Shown here: one piece after another, positions 1-4,323 of the stretch
How positions within the stretch are numbered: the stretch's first letter is position 1
How the letters are laid out: every line of letters starts with the position of its first letter
NCBI GenBank assembly: GCA_016183075.1
Contig: JACPFH010000035.1
Location: forward strand, 1-6,461
From: Deltaproteobacteria bacterium
Lineage (GTDB): Bacteria > Desulfobacterota > Binatia > UBA9968
DNA length: 6,461 bases
Reading direction: 5' to 3'
The notes under the pieces: model-generated
Databases searched by the model: none
The model's input: only the letters and a program-made list of their open reading frames with translations
What the model was told of the DNA's origin: nothing
Position numbers and translations under genes: made by a program

Positions 1-157
1 GATGGCCAAAGAATCTGACGACTCTCTCTTAAAAGTCATTAAAGAGGGAGGGCAGGGCACCGGCCGGTCTCCTCTGATGCCTGCGTGGAAGACCTCGCTC
101 AAAGATCCGGATATCCAGAATCTCGTCTCCTACATCCGAAGCTTTTGTAAGAAATAA
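1..157 (+). CDS. c-type cytochrome, C-terminal fragment (5' end outside window)
   Basis: The reading frame is open from base 2 and ends at TAA 155-157, giving about 51 residues. The sequence contains GTGRSPLMPAWK followed by LKDPDIQNLVSYIRSF. This is the usual end of a class I cytochrome c: a Met-Pro-Ala-Trp segment supplying the axial Met ligand of the heme iron, then the C-terminal helix that packs on the heme. The CxxCH heme-attachment site must lie to the left of the window, so heme binding is inferred. The ATG at base 2 is unlikely to be the true start because the domain would lack its heme site. The stop lies 2 nt before the cbaD-like start, so the gene is probably in the oxidase operon. 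A soluble or lipid-anchored electron donor to the CuA site of the ba3 oxidase is the likely role. It could instead be the cytochrome domain of a larger protein. Confidence 0.8.
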   Translation, partial: MAKESDDSLLKVIKEGGQGTGRSPLMPAWKTSLKDPDIQNLVSYIRSFCKK

Positions 158-159
158 AG

Positions 160-273
160 GTGGATTTTTCCTCTAGCCATCCTAAGGGCACCTTAGCTGT
201 CCTGATCATCTTTCTCGTGGTCATCGCGCTCGTGTGGGGAGGATTCTATCTGATCCTCCTGGGAAGGGGTTAG
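160..273 (+). CDS. cbaD: ba3-type cytochrome c oxidase subunit IIa (single-helix small subunit)
   Basis: This is a 37-residue protein with one membrane helix (about residues 11-33), preceded by HPKGTLAV and ending in LLGRG. From memory, the 34-residue subunit IIa of Thermus thermophilus ba3 oxidase has the same plan: a PKGALAV start, one helix, and an ARG end. In the ba3 structure this helix fills the place of one of the two subunit II helices of other oxidases. GTG 160 is the only usable start. An in-frame TAA lies at 148-150 and no ATG, GTG or TTG occurs between. No good Shine-Dalgarno is seen; the upstream stop ends 2 nt earlier, so translation is probably coupled. The next gene starts 5 nt after the stop. 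Position between a cytochrome c and subunit II supports the call. The gene is small enough to be missed by automatic annotation. Confidence 0.85.
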   Translation: MDFSSSHPKGTLAVLIIFLVVIALVWGGFYLILLGRG

Positions 274-278
274 CCACA

Positions 279-755
279 ATGCGCGTTGAGCCGTACGAGA
301 AGGTCTGGATGGCGCTCAGCGCCGTGATGCTTTTGGGCTTTCTGGGCGCGATCTCCGTGAGCGTCTTTGTCCACGGCATCTCGCTGCCGGGGGCGACCCC
401 GAGGCTCGACCCCAGGACCGTTCCCCAAGAACCACATTTCGCCTCTCCGGGGATTTACCAAACTGCCCCCGGAGAGTACGAGGTTTATCTGGTCTCCATG
501 CTATGGAGTTTTGTCCCGAACGAAATCCGTGTTCCGGCGGGGGCGCGGGTTACCTTTTATGCTATAAGCCAGGACGTCACGCACGGGCTCGCGATCCACG
601 GGACGAACTTGAACCTGATGCTTATCCCCGGGTTGGTTGGAACCGGCACAGCGAAGTTCGACAAGCCCGGCGAGTATCTTTTTATCTGCCATGAATACTG
701 CGGCCTCGCGCATCAAACCATGGCCGGGAAAGTCATCGTCGAAGCAAAACCGTAG
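279..755 (+). CDS. cbaB: ba3-type cytochrome c oxidase subunit II (CuA protein)
   Basis: The 158-residue protein takes electrons from cytochrome c at a binuclear CuA centre facing the periplasm and passes them to subunit I. One N-terminal membrane helix (about residues 10-31) is followed by a cupredoxin domain. The CuA ligands are all present: H102 (in DVTHG), then C137, E139, C141, H145 and M148 in ICHEYCGLAHQTM. Length and the single helix match the Thermus ba3 subunit II (168 residues, one helix) rather than two-helix aa3 types. E7 in the YEKVW segment aligns with Thermus E15, the entry of the K-type proton path. ATG 279 is preferred over an in-frame GTG at 234. It has GGGAAGGGG at 261-269 as ribosome site, begins the protein at the helix as in the family, and avoids overlap with the upstream gene. 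Confidence 0.95.
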   Translation: MRVEPYEKVWMALSAVMLLGFLGAISVSVFVHGISLPGATPRLDPRTVPQEPHFASPGIYQTAPGEYEVYLVSMLWSFVPNEIRVPAGARVTFYAISQDVTHGLAIHGTNLNLMLIPGLVGTGTAKFDKPGEYLFICHEYCGLAHQTMAGKVIVEAKP

Positions 756-758
756 GCT

Positions 759-836
759 GTTCAAACCATTCGAACCGTTCGAGATGTTCAAATGCTTAAC
801 GACTTGAACGGCTTGAACGATTGGAACGACTCGAAC
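759..836 (+). repeat. 9-nt repeats arranged as an imperfect inverted repeat
   Basis: The spacer between the subunit II and subunit I genes is almost entirely repeats. The left half has four 9-nt units at 759-794 (GTTCAAACC, ATTCGAACC, GTTCGAGAT, GTTCAAATG). The right half has four units at 804-839 in the complementary sense (TTGAACGGC, TTGAACGAT, TGGAACGAC, TCGAACCCT), preceded by an 8-nt relative at 796-803. Read as an inverted repeat, 759-791 and 804-836 are complementary at 24 of 33 positions around a 12-nt loop, so the transcript could fold. It lies inside what is probably one operon. It has no poly-T tract, so it does not look like a terminator. Its role is unknown. Confidence 0.8.
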
Positions 837-857
837 CCTTCGTAGAAGAGAAAAGTA

Positions 858-2399
858 ATGTTTGCCGGTGACGATCGACTGGTCCGGTGGCATCTTTTCA
901 TCGCCTTTGTGGCTTTGGCGATCGGCGGCCTCTTTGGTCCTCTTCAGGCCTTAAACCGGATGGGAATCTCTCTCTATCCGGTCCTTGGCATCACTTACTA
1001 TCAGGGCCTCACGCTCCACGGGGTGCTGGTGGCTCTGGTCTGGACGACTTTCTTCATTTGCGGGTTTTTGGTCTTTGTCACGGTCCGCTCCCTCGATCAG
1101 CCGCTCACTCAGCGCGCCGCGGCCTGGATCGCTTTTTGGCTGATGCTCGTTGGAGTGGGGGCTGCCGGGTACGCAATCCTAACCAACCAGGCGACCGTGC
1201 TCTACACGTTTTATCCGCCGCTACGGGCTCATCCGGCTTTCTATATCGGCCTTACGCTCGTGGTCGTCGGGACATGGATTCTTTCCGCTGTTCTTTTTAT
1301 GACCTACCGCCGCTGGCGCGGTCAAAACCCGGCCAAGGCCACGCCTTTTATGGCCTTTGCCGCTCTCGTCACTTTCATCCTGTGGGACATCGCAACCATC
1401 GGGGTCGCCGCGGAAATGCTTTTCCAGCTCATCCCATGGTCTCTCGGTTGGATCGGTGGGATCGACGCGCTGCTCGCGCGCACGCTCTTCTGGTATTTCG
1501 GCCATCCGCTGGTCTATTTCTGGCTGCTTCCGGCTTACCTATCCTGGTACGCGATGCTTCCCAAGCAAGCCGGTGGCAGGCTTTTTAGCGACCCTATGGC
1601 GCGCCTGGCGTTTCTGCTTCTACTCGTGTTTTCGGTTCCGGTGGGCTTCCACCATCAATTCGCCGATCCCGGTATAGGTCACGGCTGGAAAGGCCTGCAC
1701 ACGATCCTCACCTTCAGCGTGGCTTTTCCGAGCCTGCTCACGGCCTTCAACGTTATTGCCTCGCTGGAAATCGGCGGCCGAGCGAGAGGCGGGACCGGCT
1801 TGTTCGGCTGGATCCTGCGCTTGCCGTGGGGAGAGCCGAGCTTTGCAGCGCAGGCCTTGGCAATCCTTCTTTTTGCTTTTGGCGGCGTCGGGGGCTTCAT
1901 AAATGCCTCTTACAATTTGAATCTCATCGTTCACAACACGGCGTGGGTCCCCGGCCATCTCCATCTCACCGTTGGCTCGGCAGTCACGCTCACGTTTGCC
2001 GGTATTGCCTACTGGCTCATTCCTCTTTTGACCGGGCGCCAGCTATGGCATCGCGGCTTGGCTTTGGCCCAAGTTTATCTGTGGTTTTTCGGCATGGCGC
2101 TATTCTCTTTCGGGATGCATTGGGCAGGCGTTCTGGGCCAGCCGCGGCGCACGGATATGGCAACGGCTGTCTACCGGCTGGCCGAGTGGGAGGTGCCGGA
2201 CATTTTCACAGGAGTTGGCGGCGTAATTTTGTTTCTGAGCCTGATCCTGCTGATCGTCGAAGTCGCCTTGACCGCCTTTTTTGCCCGCCGGGCTCCTGTG
2301 GCGGAGATGCCGTTAGCACGGCGGTGCCTCGCTCGCCTCCGTTTCGGGTCTGGTAGCTGGGAACGGTTATTTTTAAGTGTTTCCTATTTCCAGGAATAA
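858..2399 (+). CDS. cbaA: ba3-type cytochrome c oxidase subunit I
   Basis: This 513-residue integral membrane protein is the catalytic subunit of a B-family heme-copper oxygen reductase, which reduces O2 to water and pumps protons. The low-spin heme ligands are H54 (GLTLHG) and H369. The high-spin heme ligand is H367 (WVPGHLHL). The CuB ligands are H216, H265 and H266 (GFHHQFADPG), with the cross-linked Y220 in GHPLVYFW. By alignment from memory with Thermus thermophilus ba3 (offset 17), the K-type proton path is also kept: Y220, Y227, Y231, S244, S292 and T295. About twelve helices can be seen. Thermus subunit I is about 562 residues with a thirteenth helix; here the protein ends in a polar, Arg-rich tail after residue 480 and that helix is absent. 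ATG 858 has GAAGAG at 845-850 as ribosome site. The 102-nt spacer before it holds the 9-nt repeats. Confidence 0.96.
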   Translation: MFAGDDRLVRWHLFIAFVALAIGGLFGPLQALNRMGISLYPVLGITYYQGLTLHGVLVALVWTTFFICGFLVFVTVRSLDQPLTQRAAAWIAFWLMLVGVGAAGYAILTNQATVLYTFYPPLRAHPAFYIGLTLVVVGTWILSAVLFMTYRRWRGQNPAKATPFMAFAALVTFILWDIATIGVAAEMLFQLIPWSLGWIGGIDALLARTLFWYFGHPLVYFWLLPAYLSWYAMLPKQAGGRLFSDPMARLAFLLLLVFSVPVGFHHQFADPGIGHGWKGLHTILTFSVAFPSLLTAFNVIASLEIGGRARGGTGLFGWILRLPWGEPSFAAQALAILLFAFGGVGGFINASYNLNLIVHNTAWVPGHLHLTVGSAVTLTFAGIAYWLIPLLTGRQLWHRGLALAQVYLWFFGMALFSFGMHWAGVLGQPRRTDMATAVYRLAEWEVPDIFTGVGGVILFLSLILLIVEVALTAFFARRAPVAEMPLARRCLARLRFGSGSWERLFLSVSYFQE

Positions 2400-2428
2400 C
2401 TCGGAAGATATTTCTAAAACTGAGAATT

Positions 2429-2466
2429 AAGCGAAAAGCCGATTAGGTTCACTTCTTTTTTCGCTT
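2429..2466 (+). other. weak inverted repeat in the oxidase-cytochrome spacer
   Basis: AAGCGAAAA at 2429-2437 is an exact complement of TTTTCGCTT at 2458-2466, a 9-bp stem with a 20-nt loop, 29 nt after the cbaA stop. A T-rich run (2453-2461) is part of the right arm and does not follow the stem, and the stem is AU-rich. It is therefore a poor match to an intrinsic terminator. It may weakly end or attenuate transcription after the oxidase genes, or have no role. Confidence 0.3.
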
Positions 2467-2476
2467 GGAATATTAG
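2448..2476 (+). promoter_or_regulatory. possible sigma70-type promoter for the propeller cytochrome and act genes
   Basis: The AT-rich spacer 2400-2548 (149 nt) is the longest break in the cluster and the most likely place for a second promoter. The best arrangement I see is TTCACT (2448-2453), 17 nt, then TATTAG (2471-2476), matching consensus at 8 of 12 positions. TAGAAT at 2474-2479 is a closer -10 match, but then the spacing to TTCACT is 20. The match is modest and overlaps the weak inverted repeat. Apart from these and the ribosome site at 2539-2543, I see nothing else in the spacer. Confidence 0.22.
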
Positions 2477-2538
2477 AATTTTATCGGCGACTTTTCATGG
2501 CATAGACCTTGCTCTTCTCAGGGCGAGGCTAATTGGTT

Positions 2539-2543
2539 GGGAG
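2539..2543 (+). promoter_or_regulatory. ribosome binding site GGGAG that decides the start of the propeller cytochrome
   Basis: GGGAG ends 5 nt before GTG 2549, a good Shine-Dalgarno spacing. An in-frame TTG at 2537 would overlap this site and has no comparable signal of its own, so GTG 2549 is taken as the start. Confidence 0.6.
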
Positions 2544-2548
2544 TTTCT

Positions 2549-3718
2549 GTGACCGTAAAAAAACTGGTCGAGTGGAGCGTGGTTTGGCTCTTCATCCTTT
2601 TTGCGCTCCCCGCAAGCGGCCAGGATGAGGCAAAGCTCTACGAACGTGAATGTGCAGGCTGCCACAAACTCCCCTTACTTGTGCAGAGAAATTGGGATGC
2701 GAAGCGATGGCAGGAAACGATCACCCGGATGCATCAATATGGGGCCACCATTCCGCAGAAGGATATCGAACGGCTGGCCATCTATCTGGCCGGCGCGGCG
2801 AGAGAAAAAGGACAGAGGGCTGTTGCCTATGTGGCAGACGAGGATCTAAACGAGGTTCTGGTCATCGAGGTCGATGGCGGCAAATTACTGAGCCGGATAC
2901 CGGTGGGAAAGGCTCCCCATGGAATCGCCATAACCCCGGATGGCTCTCGAGCGTACGTAGCCAACATGGGCACCCATGATGTCTCGGTGATTGACCTGGC
3001 TGCTAACCGCGTCATCGCGACCATCCCTACGGGTCCCAATGCCCACGAAGTGGCGATCACGCCTGATGGCCGCTTTGTCTATGTGACGAACCACAGCCAA
3101 GGCTCCGTATCCGCCATTGAAGTTGCCACTAACCGGGTTATTTCAGCCATCCCAGTAGGACAGACCCCGCACGATCCGGCCATTGGCCCTGATGGAAAAT
3201 CGCTCTGGGTGTCCAACATGGACTCCAATGACATCAGCATTATTTCGGTCAGCGCACAGAAGTTGATCGGCCGCATCTCTCTTAAAAGCTCTCCTCACGG
3301 AGTCCAAGTGGCTCCTGACGGAAAGCTCGTCTGGGTGACCCTCCTTCACCTGGACACGGTGGTAGCGGTGGACACAGCTACGCGGAAGGTCGTGGCTGAG
3401 GTCAAGGTGGGGATGGAGCCGTATTATCTCGTGGTCGATTCACGCTCCGTATGGGTGAGTAACCAGGCTTCGGACTCGGTCTCCGTCATCGACGCAGCGA
3501 CAAAGAAGTTGGTGACCTCAATTCCTGTGGGGCAGGAGCCTCACGGACTGGCCTTTACTCCTGATGGGCGCTACCTCTGGGTGGCGCACCGGCGTCAGGG
3601 AATGATTTCGATCATCAGCGTGGAGAAAAGAGCCGTGGTGGCCGAGGTGAAGTTGGGGAAGAGGCCGCACAAACTGGGAATAACCCTTCGACCCAAAGAA
3701 GCAATCGTCAAGAAATGA
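2549..3718 (+). CDS. exported monoheme cytochrome c fused to a seven-bladed YVTN-type beta-propeller
   Basis: The protein has 389 residues counted from GTG 2549. Residues 1-24 (VKKLVEWSVVWLFILFALPASG) form a signal peptide, so it should work in the periplasm. Residues 25-88 are a small cytochrome c domain with CAGCH at 35-39 and M61 (ITRM) as probable axial ligand, followed by a typical YLA helix. Residues 91-380 hold seven repeats of about 42 residues, each with a (Y/W)V(A/T/S)N-like strand, a V-I-D-type strand, IPVG, and P-H then PDG. Seven repeats give a closed seven-bladed propeller. Blade 5 is two residues shorter, lacks PDG and has Tyr in place of the His. The last four bases overlap the pentaheme gene, so the two are probably translated together. 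A role as electron carrier or accessory subunit between ACIII and the oxidase is inferred from position only. Cytochrome cd1-type (NirS/NirN) proteins share the heme-c-plus-propeller plan but have eight blades and heme d1; I see no evidence of that here. Confidence 0.85.
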   Translation: MTVKKLVEWSVVWLFILFALPASGQDEAKLYERECAGCHKLPLLVQRNWDAKRWQETITRMHQYGATIPQKDIERLAIYLAGAAREKGQRAVAYVADEDLNEVLVIEVDGGKLLSRIPVGKAPHGIAITPDGSRAYVANMGTHDVSVIDLAANRVIATIPTGPNAHEVAITPDGRFVYVTNHSQGSVSAIEVATNRVISAIPVGQTPHDPAIGPDGKSLWVSNMDSNDISIISVSAQKLIGRISLKSSPHGVQVAPDGKLVWVTLLHLDTVVAVDTATRKVVAEVKVGMEPYYLVVDSRSVWVSNQASDSVSVIDAATKKLVTSIPVGQEPHGLAFTPDGRYLWVAHRRQGMISIISVEKRAVVAEVKLGKRPHKLGITLRPKEAIVKK

Positions 3719-4221
3719 CCAGGATAAATCAAGCCGTCTTGCTCATATCCGTTCTCGTTATCCTGGTGCTTGGGGGTGTTTTGCTTACGGCTTATGGCCG
3801 CACCAAAGCCCCCGAGCAACCCATTGCCTTTAGCCACAAGATCCACGCGGGTGATTTCAAGATTGCTTGCGAGTACTGTCACTCTTATGCACGCAGATCC
3901 ACGGTGGCCGGAATCCCTTCGGTTGCGCGCTGCATCGGTTGCCATAAAGTTACCGCTTTGGATAAGCCCGAGGTGAAAAAGCTTGCTGACTACTGGAACC
4001 GGAAGGAACCAATCCCTTGGGTGAAGGTATTTGATCAACCCGACTTTGTCTATTTTTCCCATCAGCCTCATGTTTTGAAGGGCATCGCGTGTGAGAGTTG
4101 CCACGGTCCGGTGGAGAGAATGGAGAAAGTTACGGAGGCCGTTACTCTGAACATGGAGCGGTGCGTCACCTGTCACATGGAGAGGAAGGCAAGCATCGAT
4201 TGCTGGACATGCCATAAGTAA
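3715..4221 (+). CDS. actA: pentaheme cytochrome c, ActA-like subunit of alternative complex III
   Basis: The 168-residue protein has an N-terminal membrane anchor or uncleaved signal (about residues 7-28) and five CxxCH heme sites: 52-56 (CEYCH), 73-77 (CIGCH), 126-130 (CESCH), 150-154 (CVTCH) and 163-167 (CWTCH). His-rich segments FSHKIHAG (H41, H44) and FSHQPHVLKG (H116, H119) can supply distal ligands, as in the cytochrome c7/c3 fold. Five hemes, this anchor and a directly following ActB-like gene fit ActA of alternative complex III, which accepts electrons inside the complex and passes them to a monoheme cytochrome. The start ATG overlaps the upstream stop (ATGA), and no strong ribosome site is seen, so coupling is likely. 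Similar multiheme subunits accompany polysulfide-reductase-like enzymes, so ACIII is the best but not the only reading. Confidence 0.87.
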   Translation: MTRINQAVLLISVLVILVLGGVLLTAYGRTKAPEQPIAFSHKIHAGDFKIACEYCHSYARRSTVAGIPSVARCIGCHKVTALDKPEVKKLADYWNRKEPIPWVKVFDQPDFVYFSHQPHVLKGIACESCHGPVERMEKVTEAVTLNMERCVTCHMERKASIDCWTCHK

Positions 4222-4224
4222 AAC

Positions 4225-4323
4225 GGCGAAAGGCGAATAGTGAAATGGTCAACAGTCAATAGTCAATCGTCAATACTCCATGAGTTACCATGCGTTACTT
4301 CGTTACCCGTTACAGTACAGTAC
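4225..4323 (+). repeat. short-period (mostly 7-nt) degenerate repeats at the actA-actB junction
   Basis: Three related-period blocks follow one another. GGCGAAA and GGCGAAT lie at 4225-4238. Four heptamers lie at 4248-4275: GTCAACA, GTCAATA, GTCAATC, GTCAATA. Then GTTAC recurs at 4284, 4294, 4302 and 4309 (spacing 10, 8, 7), followed by GTAC at 4315 and 4320. The tract begins just after the actA stop and runs through the first part of the downstream reading frame. It has the look of slippage-generated or spreading intergenic repeats and not of conserved coding sequence. It is not a CRISPR array, as units are 7-10 nt with no spacers. Confidence 0.75.
4229..4233 (+). promoter_or_regulatory. putative ribosome binding site AAAGG for the actB-like gene
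   Basis: AAAGG (4229-4233) ends 6 nt before GTG 4240. That GTG is the only conventional start codon in frame between the actA stop (4219-4221) and the conserved cysteine motif at 4378. The site itself lies within the GGCGAAA/GGCGAAT repeat pair, so it could be fortuitous. Confidence 0.45.

Noticed and set aside
234..278. A 15-residue N-terminal extension of subunit II starting at GTG 234.
   Set aside because: It would overlap the subunit IIa gene, has no ribosome site, and ATG 279 has a strong GGGAAGGGG and matches the family N-terminus.
887..1588. A 233-codon + strand frame inside the subunit I gene, and a similar one at 1826-2356.
   Set aside because: Both overlap conserved heme and CuB ligand segments of subunit I in another frame, and their translations are low-complexity Arg/Gly/Ser/Pro-rich.
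2300..2440. A frameshift hiding the missing thirteenth helix of subunit I.
   Set aside because: The two other + frames in this stretch meet early stops or give no hydrophobic helix, so a single indel would not restore it.
2507..2528. A small hairpin (CCTTGC with GCGAGG) just before the propeller cytochrome ribosome site.
   Set aside because: It has only six pairs including a G-U wobble and a 10-nt loop, which is too weak to support as a regulatory element or riboswitch.
2537..2548. TTG 2537 as start of the propeller cytochrome.
   Set aside because: It lies on top of the GGGAG site; GTG 2549 has the better ribosome-site spacing and still gives a complete signal peptide.
3595..4215. A 206-codon open frame on the minus strand opposite the pentaheme cytochrome gene.
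   Set aside because: The + strand carries five CxxCH motifs and an ATGA-coupled start. The antisense translation shows no recognisable domain and is a by-product of codon bias.
4248..4275. A CRISPR-like or origin-iteron array in the GTCAAYN repeats.
   Set aside because: The units are 7 nt with no spacers, and there is no replication or cas gene nearby; iterons are usually longer.
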